In this document: piece by piece, positions 18,137-27,057 of the stretch | Numbering within the stretch: the first letter of the stretch is position 1 | How the letters are laid out: the number at the start of each line of letters is the position of its first letter | NCBI RefSeq assembly: GCF_014696135.1 | Contig: NZ_JACJPP010000004.1 | Location: 227,196 to 291,195, forward strand | Length of the DNA stretch: 64,000 nt | Source of the DNA: Nodosilinea sp. FACHB-141 | Lineage (GTDB): Bacteria; Cyanobacteriota; Cyanobacteriia; Phormidesmidales; Phormidesmidaceae | Direction: 5' to 3' | The notes under the pieces: generated by a model | The model's input: the letters and a program-made list of their open reading frames with translations, nothing else | Databases searched by the model: none | What the model was told of the DNA's origin: nothing | Made by a program: the position numbers and the translations under genes

Positions 18137-18179
18137 AAGCTTAACTCAAATGCCCTCTGGGGGCATTTGAGTTAAGCTT
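18137..18179. repeat. Perfect 19-bp inverted repeat upstream of amidotransferase
   Basis: AAGCTTAACTCAAATGCCC (18137-18155) pairs perfectly with 18161-18179 across a 5-base loop. There is no T-run on either side. It sits 58 bases upstream of the amidotransferase start, so it is in that gene's promoter or leader. It may be an operator, an attenuator-like hairpin or a small palindromic mobile element. Confidence 0.6.
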
Positions 18180-18287
18180 GTCATATCAAGTTATCCCAGA
18201 ATTCTTCGAGGTTGGCAAACAACTCGCTAGCGTTTATGACTTCGTTCTAGGTAGTAGTTTTTGTGGGAAGCAAAGGTGCCCTACGAT

Positions 18288-18327
18288 CGCCAACCGCCGA
18301 GTCAGAGTTACTGCTCAGCGGTTGGCG
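18288..18327. terminator. 10-bp hairpin after glycine-zipper gene
   Basis: CGCCAACCGC (18288-18297) and GCGGTTGGCG (18318-18327) form a perfect stem with a 20-base loop, 34 bases past the stop of the minus-strand gene at 18361. There is no clear T-run, so termination is plausible but unproven. Confidence 0.45.
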
Positions 18328-18360
18328 AGAAACTATTTCAGGTAGCCTGCCCCTAGGGGG

Positions 18361-18930
18361 TTACAGCATGCCGGTGGTGCCATCGGTCCGGTGGGTGTCG
18401 TTAACACTGCGGCGATCGTCAACCTGCTGATCTGAGTCACGGCTAACGGTAGACTCTAGCCGGTGCCAGGCATCTTGGCTAGCGTGCTTGGCCTTCTCCC
18501 AGCCAAGGCGGCCGTTGTGGCTTTCATAGTCTTTCCGCAGATGGGGTTCAGCCTGGGTAAAGGTCATACCTTGACCAGAGTAGGTGTTGTAGCCCTCATA
18601 GCCAGTGCGATAGGCAGGGCTATAGTCGTCGTAGCTGTGGTCAGCCTCCACATATGGCCGATTTTTGTAATTGGTGCGCCAGTAGTCGTCCTCCACGGTG
18701 GGATCAACTTTTTCTGCAACGCCTTTACCCGCTAACCCACCAGCTACAGCGCCAACGGCTGCACCAACTACGGCTCCCACAGGGCCACCCACCGCACCAC
18801 CGACCGCAGTGGCGATCGCGCCTACTCCGGCCGCGCCTACTCCAGTGCCAACGGGGTGTGCTCCAGGCTGCCCAGTGATGGGATCGGGGTTAGTGTCAGG
18901 ATTGCGATCTAGGTTCTTATCGCTTGCCAT
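18361..18930 (-). CDS. Glycine-zipper protein of unknown function
   Basis: A 189-residue protein from ATG 18930. Residues about 25-70 form an Ala/Gly/Val-rich glycine-zipper stretch (VGGAVGGPVGAVVGAAVGA) that could insert in or associate with membrane. The C-terminal part is acidic and Tyr-rich (YDDYSPAYRTGYEGYN) and then contains LGWEKAKHASQDAWHRLE. Similar proteins in cyanobacteria and proteobacteria are usually stress-linked and uncharacterised. The start was chosen at MASDK because the longer ORF adds only a weak leader. No operon partner is visible. Confidence 0.75.
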   Translation of the reverse strand: MASDKNLDRNPDTNPDPITGQPGAHPVGTGVGAAGVGAIATAVGGAVGGPVGAVVGAAVGAVAGGLAGKGVAEKVDPTVEDDYWRTNYKNRPYVEADHSYDDYSPAYRTGYEGYNTYSGQGMTFTQAEPHLRKDYESHNGRLGWEKAKHASQDAWHRLESTVSRDSDQQVDDRRSVNDTHRTDGTTGML

Positions 18931-19230
18931 GGTGTTAACTTCCGTACTAACAACAATGCTTTGCATGGGCCATCGTTAAATAGCCTCACGCTCTGCATTT
19001 AGAACTGTTCACAGATTAGAAATTTCTCAGCTGAAATGCGCCGGCAGGATGGCAGAGATTTATCTATGCAACTGGGGGGAGTTAGCGCCGTTCTGCCAGC
19101 CCACACCGGTGCTGTTCTCGGCTGAAGCTGCCCGCGTGAAAAGAACACCACCGACCTCAACCCGTATCTACAATGACAAAAGCGACTTCGTCAGCCTGTT
19201 TTACTAAGCTGAAACGTCTGGAGTCGTTCT

Positions 19231-20556
19231 ATGGTCGGCATGCTAACCCAAGCACAGAGCCTAGTAGAAAGGGCCAAGGCCCTCGGCATCAAGTTTTTTC
19301 TAGTTTCCTACACCGATTTGTTAGGGGGCACTCGAGCCAAGCTGGTGCCCGCCACTCAAATGGCTGCAGTAGAAAAAGACGGTGCGTTTTTCTGCTCTTT
19401 TGCCTCCAACCTGGGCCTGGGGCCGGAGGCCGCAGAAATCGCCGCGGTGCCCGACCCCGACTCGCTAATTCAGCTGCCCTGGGAGCCTACGGTGGGCTGG
19501 GTAGCCAGCGATGTGTACTTTGAGGGCGAACCCTTTCCGGCTGCCCCGCGAATGATGCTCAATCGAGTGATCGATCAGGCAGCAGCCCTGGGCTATACCC
19601 ACAGAACGGGGGTCGAGGCAGAATTCTTTTTGCTGCGCCAGACAGAAAAAGGCTATGAAATTGCTGACCCCAAGGACACTGCCGATCGCCCCTGCTATGA
19701 CCAGCTCAACCTGATGCGGCAGTTTGACCTGATCTCAACTTTGGTCACCTACATGGAGGACCTGGGCTGGCAGCCCTACCAGTGTGACCACGAAGATGCC
19801 AACGGTCAGTTTGAGCTGAACTGGACCTACAGCGATGCGCGGACCACCTGCGATCGCCACGTGTTCTTCAAATACATGGTCAAAACCCTGGCCGAGCAAC
19901 GCGGGTTCATCGCCACCTTTATGCCCAAGCCCTTTAGTCACATCACCGGCAACGGCGGCCATGTCCACAACAGCCTGTGGCAGGGCGACACCAATGTCTT
20001 TGCCAAAGGGGCTGACGAGGGCGGGCTTTCCCCCCTGGGCTACAACTTTTTGGGCGGTGTCTTGGCCCACGGCAAGGGGCTGGCTGCTCTCTGTGCCCCC
20101 ACAGTCAACTCCTACCGTCGACTGGGGGCCAGCACTACAGCCTCTGGCAGCACCTGGAGCCCCCGCTACATTTCCTACGGCGGCAATAACCGATCGCACC
20201 TGATCCGCATTCCCGACAAAGGTCGGTTCGAGTGCCGCATGATCGACGGTGCCGTTAACCTCTACCTCGCCACAGCCGGCCTTCTAGCCGCCGGGCTAGA
20301 GGGCATCAAACAGCAGATTGACCCTGGCCAGCGCATCGACGAAAACCTGTTCGCCCGAGGCGACGAGTTCACCAACCTGCAAACCCTGCCTCACAATCTC
20401 TACGAAGCGATGGCCGCCCTCAAGCAAGACGCTCTGCTGATGGACATGATGGGAGAACTCGGCGCTAAGACCTTTCTGGAAATGAAAGCGAAGGAATGGA
20501 ACGCCTTCAATACTCAAATCACCACCTGGGAAATGGATCAGTACGTGAATATTTAG
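19231..20556 (+). CDS. glnT: Glutamine synthetase-family enzyme, GlnT type
   Basis: A 441-residue member of the glutamine synthetase superfamily. It opens with LGIKFFLVSYTDLLGGTRAKLVP, the beta-grasp domain of the so-called type III/GlnT group. The catalytic domain follows, with metal-binding EAEFFLL (about residue 130), HEDANGQFELNW, the GGNNRSHLIRIP loop and the FECRMIDGAVNLYLA block. It is distinct from GlnA and from the long GlnN. GlnT-type enzymes are annotated as glutamate-ammonia ligases, but related enzymes make gamma-glutamylmethylamide, so the amine substrate is open. A second in-frame ATG lies three codons in. No canonical NtcA box was recognised upstream. Confidence 0.85.
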   Translation: MVGMLTQAQSLVERAKALGIKFFLVSYTDLLGGTRAKLVPATQMAAVEKDGAFFCSFASNLGLGPEAAEIAAVPDPDSLIQLPWEPTVGWVASDVYFEGEPFPAAPRMMLNRVIDQAAALGYTHRTGVEAEFFLLRQTEKGYEIADPKDTADRPCYDQLNLMRQFDLISTLVTYMEDLGWQPYQCDHEDANGQFELNWTYSDARTTCDRHVFFKYMVKTLAEQRGFIATFMPKPFSHITGNGGHVHNSLWQGDTNVFAKGADEGGLSPLGYNFLGGVLAHGKGLAALCAPTVNSYRRLGASTTASGSTWSPRYISYGGNNRSHLIRIPDKGRFECRMIDGAVNLYLATAGLLAAGLEGIKQQIDPGQRIDENLFARGDEFTNLQTLPHNLYEAMAALKQDALLMDMMGELGAKTFLEMKAKEWNAFNTQITTWEMDQYVNI

Positions 20557-20620
20557 AAGTCCGGTACAACTGAATGGTCGTTCGCTCGGAAAAGGGATCG
20601 GCTGAGTAGCCAAGGTCAAT

Positions 20621-20637
20621 GGTGGGCAATGCCCACC
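20621..20637. repeat. Short palindrome, GGTGGGCA type
   Basis: GGTGGGCA and TGCCCACC are separated by one base and followed by CTACGG. The same core occurs at 61200-61220 and, imperfectly, at 61054-61075. It is probably a dispersed palindromic unit. Confidence 0.6.
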
Positions 20638-20690
20638 CTACGGTTGCTTAGGCTAATCGCAAAGAAAAACAGGCCAATTGGCAGAACAGA

Positions 20691-20802
20691 GGTTTAAACC
20701 GATGAGCGATCGCTCCTTTCCGTGAGGTGAAGGACGACGGAACGTCCTTCTCGTAGGGGTCTGGGGGGACCGAAATCCCCCCAGCGGCAAGCTTGGCTTT
20801 TC
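20691..20802 (+). repeat. Structured repeat, copy A
   Basis: The copy begins GGTTTAAACCGATGAGC. It contains a 40-base block (20714-20753) identical to copy B at 38329-38368. Inside it, hairpin 1 pairs GAAGGACG (20729-20736) with CGTCCTTC (20743-20750) around ACGGAA. Hairpin 2 pairs CTGGGGGGA (20761-20769) with TCCCCCCAG (20776-20784). After it comes AGCGGCAAGCTTGGCTTT. Copy B has the same second stem with two base pairs swapped in a compensating way, so the fold is conserved. Orientation is given as the same strand as copy B. It could be a noncoding RNA, a mobile-element end or an OMEGA/HEARO-type RNA. Confidence 0.75.
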
Positions 20803-20950
20803 TCCCCGAAACCCTCTCAATGAGCAGTTAATTAAGTCGTTAATTATTCTTACTGCATTGCTACACAACGCACCCTACGGCTCCTATTTTATAAGAAGAA
20901 ACCTTATAGCTTGGCGCACGGCTAGCATTCGCAAGGCAGTCAACAGCAGG

Positions 20951-20994
20951 GGTATAGGGTGCAAGGTATAAGGGCCATTGCTGCACCCTATACC
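20951..20994. repeat. 13-bp inverted repeat with alternative pairing
   Basis: GGTATAGGGTGCA (20951-20963) pairs perfectly with TGCACCCTATACC (20982-20994). An overlapping AAGGTATA can instead pair with TATACCTT, so two exclusive hairpins are possible. It lies about 120 bases before the DUF1232 gene. Confidence 0.5.
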
Positions 20995-21111
20995 TTAGGT
21001 ATTAATTCCCTCATCAGTTCGGTCGTCGCCTAGCTGACGGGCGGCTATCCGCCACAGAGATAACCAAGGGTTCCATGGCACCATAAAGCCATCGCACTCA
21101 ACCTTGGACCC

Positions 21112-21399
21112 ATGAACCCCTCTCCCCAAGCTTTCTACGACTGGTATAAGCGCACCCTCGACAATCCTAAGTATCGCTGGCTTCTGGCCGGTGCCACGCT
21201 GTTGTACCTGCTTAGCCCCATTGACATTTCCCCCGACTTCATCCCCATCATCGGCTGGATTGACGATGCCGCGGTGGCCTCTTTGTTCATTGCTGCCATG
21301 TCGCAGATTGCACTCTCAGGGTTGAACAACAAACGCTCTGGGCTCCAGGCCGACGCCCCTGATACCGCTCACACCACCGTAGATGTCAACTATGACTAA
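21112..21399 (+). CDS. DUF1232 (YkvA-type) membrane protein
   Basis: A 95-residue protein. The DUF1232 core covers residues about 12-60, with the signature YLLSPIDISPDFIPIIGWIDD, here spanning about 32-52. It comprises two short hydrophobic segments joined by the Pro/Asp-rich loop that defines the family. The function is unknown; family members are small membrane proteins found next to diverse genes. Start ATG 21112 is well defined by the N-terminal NPSPQAFYDWYKRTL. Confidence 0.85.
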   Translation: MNPSPQAFYDWYKRTLDNPKYRWLLAGATLLYLLSPIDISPDFIPIIGWIDDAAVASLFIAAMSQIALSGLNNKRSGLQADAPDTAHTTVDVNYD

Positions 21400-21443
21400 C
21401 GAGCGACTGGGCAAAGCTCAATCCGCTGACGAACATCCCTATT

Positions 21444-21468
21444 AGGGGCATTGCAGTGCAATGCCCCT
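21444..21468. repeat. Perfect palindrome, GTAGGGGCATTGCA family
   Basis: AGGGGCATTGCA-G-TGCAATGCCCCT, 12-bp arms around one base. The same core is at 36731-36759 (14-bp arms), with a related form at 63540-63567. It lies in the ftsH upstream spacer. Confidence 0.65.
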
Positions 21469-21599
21469 GCGCCAACTATAGAAATAGCCTTTAACGACGT
21501 CTTCAAACCGTTAAAAGCCTAAGGGATGAGACAGTCGTCCATCCCAACAGTCAAAACCGCCAACCATTCGATTGGCTCACTACAAAATTTAAAGTTGCT

Positions 21600-23468
21600 A
21601 TGCCTGTAAACAAAAATCCTCAGCCGTCGCGATCGCGCCAAATTGCCAACATCGTCCTGTGGGCCGCTACTGGCCTCCTGCTGCTCAACATTGTGTTCTC
21701 GGGGTTCTTCGGCAGCCAAACGGCCCGTGAACCCTACAGCATGTTCATCCATCGGGTGCAAGAGCAAGAGGTATTACGAGCCTCCGTGGGGCAAAACGAA
21801 ATTCGCTACCAAGTCAAAGATGCCACCACTGGTGAAGCGGGCGATGTCTACAGCACGACGCCCATTTTTGACCTCCAGCTGCCCCAGCTACTCGAAGACA
21901 ACGGCGTTGAGTTTGCTGCCGTGCCGCCGCCCAAGGGCCAGTGGTTTGGCAGCTTGCTGAGCTGGGTGATTCCACCACTGATCTTTATTGGGGTGTGGCG
22001 ATTCTTCTTGGCCCGTGGTGGCGGTGGCCCCCAGGGAGCCCTCTCCATTGGCAAAAGCAAAGCCAAGGTTTACGTAGAAGGCGACGCTGGCAAGATTACC
22101 TTCGACGACGTGGCCGGGGTCGAAGAAGCCAAGGCTGAACTGGTAGAAGTTGTTGATTTCCTCAAAACCCCCCAGCGCTTTACGGATTTAGGGGCCAAAA
22201 TTCCCAAGGGCGTCCTGCTGGTTGGCCCGCCAGGAACCGGTAAGACGTTGATGGCTAAAGCCGTCGCGGGTGAAGCAGGCGTACCCTTCTTTAGCATTTC
22301 GGGTTCTGAGTTTGTGGAACTATTTGTGGGCGTAGGTTCCTCCCGCGTGCGCGACCTGTTTGAGCAAGCCAAGAAACAGTCTCCCTGCATCATTTTTATT
22401 GATGAGCTAGATGCGATCGGTAAATCCCGCTCCAGCAGCAGCTTCTACGGCGGCAACGACGAGCGCGAGCAGACCCTCAACCAGCTGCTCACCGAGATGG
22501 ATGGCTTTGAGGCCGGCGGCACTACCGTGATTGTGTTAGCCGCCACCAACCGTCCCGAAACCCTTGACCCCGCCCTGCTGCGCCCCGGTCGCTTCGATCG
22601 CCAGGTACTAGTCGATCGCCCCGATCTCAAAGGCCGCGAAGCCATCCTTAAAATCCACGCTAAGGATGTGAAGCTGGCTGACACCGTCGATCTCAAAACG
22701 ACCGCCACCCGCACCCCAGGCTTCGCCGGAGCTGACTTGGCTAACCTGGTCAATGAAGCTGCCCTGCTGGCCGCCCGCCGCGGCAGCACCGTAGTCGAGC
22801 AAGAAGACTTTGGCGAGGCGATCGAGCGCGTCGTCGCCGGTCTAGAGAAAAAGAGCCGTGTGCTCAACGAGAAAGAGAAGAAGATCGTCGCCTACCACGA
22901 AGTCGGCCACGCCCTGGTCGGCGCTATGATGCCCGGCACCGACGAGGTCGAAAAAATCTCCATCGTGCCGCGCGGTATGGCCGCCCTCGGCTATACCCTG
23001 CAACTGCCCACCGAAGACCGCTTTTTGCGCGATGAGGCCGAGCTGAAGGGGCAGATTGCTACTCTGCTGGGCGGGCGATCGGCCGAAGAAATCATCTTCG
23101 GCAGCATCACCACCGGAGCATCCAATGATCTTCAACGGGCTACCGACTTGGCTGAGCAGATGGTCACTACCTACGGCATGAGCCAGGTGCTCGGCCCTCT
23201 TGCCTACGATCGCGCCCAGCGCAACGCCTTCCTCGATGGCGGCACGCCCAATGCTCGCCGCCCCATCAGCGAAGAAACGGCCAAGGCGATCGACGAAGAG
23301 GTGAAAGCCATCGTTGAAGAAGGCCACCAGCGTGCCCTCGACATTCTCAAGCAGAACCGCGAGTTGCTAGAGACCCTAGCTCAGCAGCTGCTAGAGGACG
23401 AGGTGATCGAAGGCCCACCCCTGCGCGAACAGCTCAAGCAGGTGCAGGAACCCCAACTGGTTGGTTAA
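21600..23468 (+). CDS. ftsH: ATP-dependent zinc metalloprotease FtsH
   Basis: A 622-residue membrane AAA+ protease. It has an N-terminal helix (about 15-36), a lumenal/periplasmic part, a second helix (about 121-138), and an AAA module with Walker A GPPGTGKT (209-216) and Walker [10 protein letters not shown]. The second region of homology is present, and the M41 peptidase zinc site is HEVGH (433-437). The motif has Val where the textbook form has Ala, as in several cyanobacterial homologues, so it is probably active. FtsH hexamers degrade damaged photosystem II and other membrane proteins. Which of the four cyanobacterial paralogues this is cannot be settled by eye. A strong terminator-like hairpin follows. 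Confidence 0.95.
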   Translation: MPVNKNPQPSRSRQIANIVLWAATGLLLLNIVFSGFFGSQTAREPYSMFIHRVQEQEVLRASVGQNEIRYQVKDATTGEAGDVYSTTPIFDLQLPQLLEDNGVEFAAVPPPKGQWFGSLLSWVIPPLIFIGVWRFFLARGGGGPQGALSIGKSKAKVYVEGDAGKITFDDVAGVEEAKAELVEVVDFLKTPQRFTDLGAKIPKGVLLVGPPGTGKTLMAKAVAGEAGVPFFSISGSEFVELFVGVGSSRVRDLFEQAKKQSPCIIFIDELDAIGKSRSSSSFYGGNDEREQTLNQLLTEMDGFEAGGTTVIVLAATNRPETLDPALLRPGRFDRQVLVDRPDLKGREAILKIHAKDVKLADTVDLKTTATRTPGFAGADLANLVNEAALLAARRGSTVVEQEDFGEAIERVVAGLEKKSRVLNEKEKKIVAYHEVGHALVGAMMPGTDEVEKISIVPRGMAALGYTLQLPTEDRFLRDEAELKGQIATLLGGRSAEEIIFGSITTGASNDLQRATDLAEQMVTTYGMSQVLGPLAYDRAQRNAFLDGGTPNARRPISEETAKAIDEEVKAIVEEGHQRALDILKQNRELLETLAQQLLEDEVIEGPPLREQLKQVQEPQLVG

Positions 23469-23486
23469 GGGCTATTGAATAGTTGA

Positions 23487-23525
23487 CAATTGCCCCAACC
23501 TGGCTTGCACAGGCTGGGGCAATTG
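23487..23525 (+). terminator. Terminator-like hairpin after ftsH
   Basis: CAATTGCCCCA (23487-23497) pairs with TGGGGCAATTG (23515-23525), extended by an inner CCTG/CAGG, 18 bases after the ftsH stop. The T-run is weak (TGTAAAA follows), so termination is likely but not classical. Confidence 0.6.
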
Positions 23526-23639
23526 CTGTAAAAGCGCAGCTGCGAGACGTGCTCCGAACTGGCCCAAGCTAGACCTTCGCCACTACCAAGCCTCTGCTAC
23601 AGTATTAATCGCCTCAGTCCCTAACTCTTCAGAAAACCT

Positions 23640-24692
23640 GTGGTTGCCGTTAACGACATCTACCTGCTGCGCAACATCTGGTACCACGCCATGCCCAGCC
23701 ACGAGCTGAAGGCGGGTAAGATGGTGGCCAAAACCCTGCTCAACGAGCCAATTCTGTTTGGCCGCACCAACCAGGGCAAAGCCTTTGCCATCCGGGATAT
23801 TTGCCCTCACCGGGCCGTACCCCTTAGCTGTGGCCGCTTCGACGGCACCGAGGTTGAGTGCTGTTACCACGGCTGGCGCTTTAACGAAAACGGCCAGTGC
23901 ACCGAGATTCCGTCGTTGATGCCGGACCAGCAGATGGATCTGAGCCGCTTTGACGTGAATTCCTACGAGGTTAAAGAGGTGCAGGGCAACCTGTGGGTTT
24001 ATGTGAGCGATCGCGATAACCCCCAGCCTCCCCGCTTCGATGTGCCCCGTGTGCCGGGCTTTAGCGATGACGTTCGCCCCAGCGTCACCTACACCATGCG
24101 GTTTCCCTGCTACATCGACCATGCTGTGGTGGGACTAATGGATCCGGCTCACTCCCCCTTTGTGCATCGCTCCTGGTGGTGGCGCGGGGCTACCCTCAAC
24201 GACGAAATCAAGTGGTTTGACCCTTCGCCCTACGGGTTCACCATGCGCAAGCACCGCATGGGCGAGAATATGGGCTACGGCTACTGGTTAATTGGCGGCG
24301 TGCCCGACAACGAAATCATCTTTTACCTGCCCGGCGTCCGCACCGAGGAAACCACCACTTCAAAACACCGAGTGGTGAACTTGACCACCGTTACCCCCCT
24401 CACCAACGACCAAACCGACGTCACCTTTGAGCTGTACTGGGACCTCCCCTGGGGCAACCTGCTCAAGCCGATTCTGCCCCTGATGATTCGCTCCTTTTTA
24501 GGCCAAGACCGCGACGTAGTGATCAAGCAGCAGGAGGGGCTCAAGCATGAGACCGTATTGCGGCTGATTAAAGACTCTGACACCCTCGCCCGGTGGTATT
24601 ACCAACTCAAAAAAGAGTACCAGCGCTCCCAGACGGAAGACCGCGAGTTTGCCACCCCCGTCAAAACGCAGCTGCTCAAATGGCGAGCCTAA
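23640..24692 (+). CDS. Rieske non-haem iron oxygenase, alpha subunit type
   Basis: A 350-residue aromatic ring-hydroxylating dioxygenase-like protein. The Rieske [2Fe-2S] ligands are C55-x-H57 (ICPHRAV) and C74-x2-H77 (CCYHGW). The mononuclear iron site follows in GLMDPAHSPFVHRSW, a D-x2-H-x4-H pattern. Cyanobacterial relatives are similar to PaO/PTC52-type pigment oxygenases and to carotenoid or aromatic oxygenases; the substrate is unknown. No reductase or beta subunit is adjacent. The start is GTG 23640, since no ATG precedes the conserved N-terminal NDIYLLRNIWYH. It is monocistronic and convergent with the RlpA gene. Confidence 0.88.
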   Translation: MVAVNDIYLLRNIWYHAMPSHELKAGKMVAKTLLNEPILFGRTNQGKAFAIRDICPHRAVPLSCGRFDGTEVECCYHGWRFNENGQCTEIPSLMPDQQMDLSRFDVNSYEVKEVQGNLWVYVSDRDNPQPPRFDVPRVPGFSDDVRPSVTYTMRFPCYIDHAVVGLMDPAHSPFVHRSWWWRGATLNDEIKWFDPSPYGFTMRKHRMGENMGYGYWLIGGVPDNEIIFYLPGVRTEETTTSKHRVVNLTTVTPLTNDQTDVTFELYWDLPWGNLLKPILPLMIRSFLGQDRDVVIKQQEGLKHETVLRLIKDSDTLARWYYQLKKEYQRSQTEDREFATPVKTQLLKWRA

Positions 24693-24745
24693 AGTACGTT
24701 TGGCTCCACGTCGGGACCCACCTCTCGGTCCAATCTGCCCACACT

Positions 24746-25816
24746 TTAAGGTAGGGTAGCTACCACATCAGAGCGCCAAGCTTGGGGAACTCCCGGCGCT
24801 AGAATTGTTGCCTGATAGGGAATTAACCCGACGTGATCGCTCCCTAGACACCGGGCAGCAGCGTAGGACAGATCGAGGGAGCGATCGCCAATATATGGAC
24901 CGCGATCGTTGATGCGTACGACCACGCTCTTACCGTTGAGTTGGTTGCGCACCTTGAGAAAGGTGCCAAAGGGCAAGGTCTTGTGGGCCGCTGTCAGGTC
25001 GTTCTGATTAAAGGTTTCACCGGTAGCCGTCTGCCGCCCGTGGAAGTAAGGCCCATACCAAGACGCTGTGCCGTTAAACGTCTTGCGGGTTTCACCCAAG
25101 CCGTGGGCCACCATTTGCACCTGGCTGGGCTCTAGAGGAGACCCCCCAAAGGCCAGACGCAGGTTGTTGACCCAGGCGGTCGCTTGCAAGGCAGTCTGGC
25201 TATGGTTGGATGCACTGACTGAACTAGCCTGAGCTGAGTCTGTCCCAGGCAACACAAACACGGTTTTGCCATCGACCTGCGCGGCGGCTAAAGCCTCGCT
25301 TAGTTTAGGGGTTAGCCCGTTGGGGTTGGCCTCTAGTTGAGGCACCGCTTGGCGAATCTGACGGGCAACCTGATCCGCCGCCGGACGAGACGGCACCTGC
25401 CCAATCGCTACATTCTTGACCCGAATAGTAAATCCTTTAGCTGGAGCGCTAGCGTTTGCCGCAGCTAGTTTGCCACAGGCAACCGGGGTCGGGGCAATCT
25501 GAGTTACCCCGCTGCTAACGTGGGCGTTTGTTCCCTGGCCGACTACGGCCACAGCGGCGGTAGCCCTCCAGAGGCGCCAATCCACAGCCGCCGTCTGCGG
25601 CCAACCCAACTGGGGAAACAACTGAAGGGGCTTGTGGATAGCAGATTGTAGATGCAAGGGAGAGTAGGGAGAAGCTCTTAAATCTACCGCAGGCTGACGC
25701 TGCCCATGAGCCACTGCATTGGCGTTAGCCGTTTGCAGTACTAAAGGGGCAGGTGGGTTGAACGGATTGAGATAATGCGGTAGAAACGCAGCCCAGAAAA
25801 GTCCAAATAACGTCAT
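24746..25816 (-). CDS. rlpA: RlpA-like double-psi beta-barrel protein
   Basis: A 356-residue protein with an N-terminal hydrophobic signal-like region and a Pro/Ala/Gln-rich, probably disordered, middle. The C-terminal RlpA domain (about residues 255-345) shows [19 protein letters not shown], then [16 protein letters not shown], then [19 protein letters not shown]. Bacterial RlpA proteins bind naked glycan strands at division sites, and some are lytic transglycosylases. The catalytic Asp/His candidates (in NDRGP and AAHKT) are present. It carries no lipoprotein box. A long 875-base spacer lies upstream. Confidence 0.87.
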   Translation of the reverse strand: MTLFGLFWAAFLPHYLNPFNPPAPLVLQTANANAVAHGQRQPAVDLRASPYSPLHLQSAIHKPLQLFPQLGWPQTAAVDWRLWRATAAVAVVGQGTNAHVSSGVTQIAPTPVACGKLAAANASAPAKGFTIRVKNVAIGQVPSRPAADQVARQIRQAVPQLEANPNGLTPKLSEALAAAQVDGKTVFVLPGTDSAQASSVSASNHSQTALQATAWVNNLRLAFGGSPLEPSQVQMVAHGLGETRKTFNGTASWYGPYFHGRQTATGETFNQNDLTAAHKTLPFGTFLKVRNQLNGKSVVVRINDRGPYIGDRSLDLSYAAARCLGSDHVGLIPYQATILAPGVPQAWRSDVVATLP

Positions 25817-26691
25817 TTATGCGTGTGCAGAAAGCGACGCCCCGGCTCCGCCAATTTCATCCAGGGATGAAGTCAGCCACAAGCTTGAGCCATGGGCAAA
25901 ACAAAAAGCCACCTTAGGTGTTGCGCTTGCTCAGCAACTAAGGCAAAAACTGGGTTTTTAAGGCATAAAAGGCCTATTCGCAAGGTTGCGACTAGTTTTT
26001 TTAGCCTATCACTTAAAATTTGTATCTGCAATCACACACAAGTAACGTTCTTTAGAGTAAAGAAAAATCTCGCTAACGACAGAGAAGCATTTCTTCCTAT
26101 AGATGGAGGAGAGCGATCGCGCTCAATCATAAGCACAATGAACAACCCTGCGATCGCAGCAGAGCGTAGATAAATTCACTTAATGCAGTTGAAAAATGCG
26201 TTCAAGGTGCGATTCCGGAACAGATTGCTTAGCAACTCGCACCTCAGTCCTCACCTGACAGGGTTTCTGCCATCAGCCCAGTAGCTTTCCGAAGTGGCTT
26301 CCCAAAGTAGCAGCCCCATCAAAATGACGCCAACAAAGGGAGTCAGACGGGGCTGGAGACGCAGTTAGGAGGTATCTTGCGTTCAGCATATCCGTGGAAT
26401 GGTTGAGTAGGGCCTTCCCTTAACAAGTTTTTAAGGCTCATCGGTGGAGCGATCGCCAAGCACAACGAGCAACCGGACCCTCATCTCGGCTTGAGAACTG
26501 GGTTAGCTCCAGGCTGACGCAGCTTTACTCCTCCATAAAGCTTCAGTGAAAGCCCGTCCGACCAGGTATCGAATGTAACCTAACGAGTGAAGAATCACAC
26601 TATGCCCCTCGCAGCGTAGAACGTTCGTTAAAACGAGCTTTCGCCAGCGGGAGAGCAGGGGTTCCATCACTATTCAGGTTCAATTCCAGCT
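25817..26691. other. 875-base intergenic region
   Basis: This divergent spacer lies between rlpA (minus) and the 68-residue ORF (plus). I find no supported gene: the 93-residue ORF at 25892-26173 has implausible composition. Two inverted repeats are present: AGGTGCGA/TCGCACCT at 26205-26212 and 26237-26244, and CAGCCCC/GGGGCTG at 26311-26317 and 26349-26355. The part 25900-26110 is AT-rich and may hold the rlpA promoter. Confidence 0.45.
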
Positions 26692-26898
26692 ATGAAGGCA
26701 ACACTGATTCGAGTCTTTATTTGGCCCAGTGGTACCGCGTTATTGGTGGGGTTGAGCGTGTTAAGTTTGCTACTTCTTCACTGGCCCGGCCTGGAGGCTG
26801 AGCAGCAGGCTAGCGGCAACCGAGATGAGTTTCCGGGCCAGCGGCGGGGGGGCGGCACCCACTGGGTTAACAACCAACACAATGACACTATGGCTTAA
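26692..26898 (+). pseudogene. Possible DUF928 N-terminal remnant
   Basis: A 68-residue ORF with an N-terminal hydrophobic helix (about residues 8-30, FIWPSGTALLVGLSVLSLLL) followed by FPGQRRGGGTHW. The Pro-Gly-x-Arg-x-Gly-Gly-Gly-Thr motif is the one I associate with the start of DUF928 proteins, which often accompany CHASE2 genes in cyanobacteria. The rest of a DUF928 domain is missing because the frame closes soon after. The next gene is a CHASE2 protein, which fits. It could instead be a complete short membrane peptide. Confidence 0.45.
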
Positions 26899-27057
26899 AG
26901 GCTGTGGCTTAGCAGGCTGACGCTGCCACGGGGACACAGGGGCCGATCCGGTTGGAGCGATTTCCGGATAGCGCCCTTATTCCCTGTATATCTCTGTATT
27001 CAGGGAATTACGAGTCAATGCCTGCCATTGCCACTCCTACCGTTGTCGGTTTAATCC

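Larger units (their letters stand above)
20557..21111. other. 555-base intergenic region rich in palindromes
   Basis: There is no gene here. It holds the GGTGGGCA-A-TGCCCACC palindrome (20621-20637), copy A of the structured repeat (20691-20802), an AACGCACCCTACGG fragment near 20866, and a 13-bp inverted repeat (20951-20994). The apparent ORFs across it are fortuitous. It separates glnT from the DUF1232 gene and contains several independent small repeats. Confidence 0.6.

Noticed and set aside
25892..26173. 93-residue ORF in the rlpA upstream spacer
   Set aside because: Composition is unlike a protein (Cys-Cys-Ala-Cys, Arg/Lys runs), no ribosome binding site and no motif; treated as noncoding.
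26670..26690. T-loop-like GGTTCAATTCC before 26692
   Set aside because: No cloverleaf can be formed around it.
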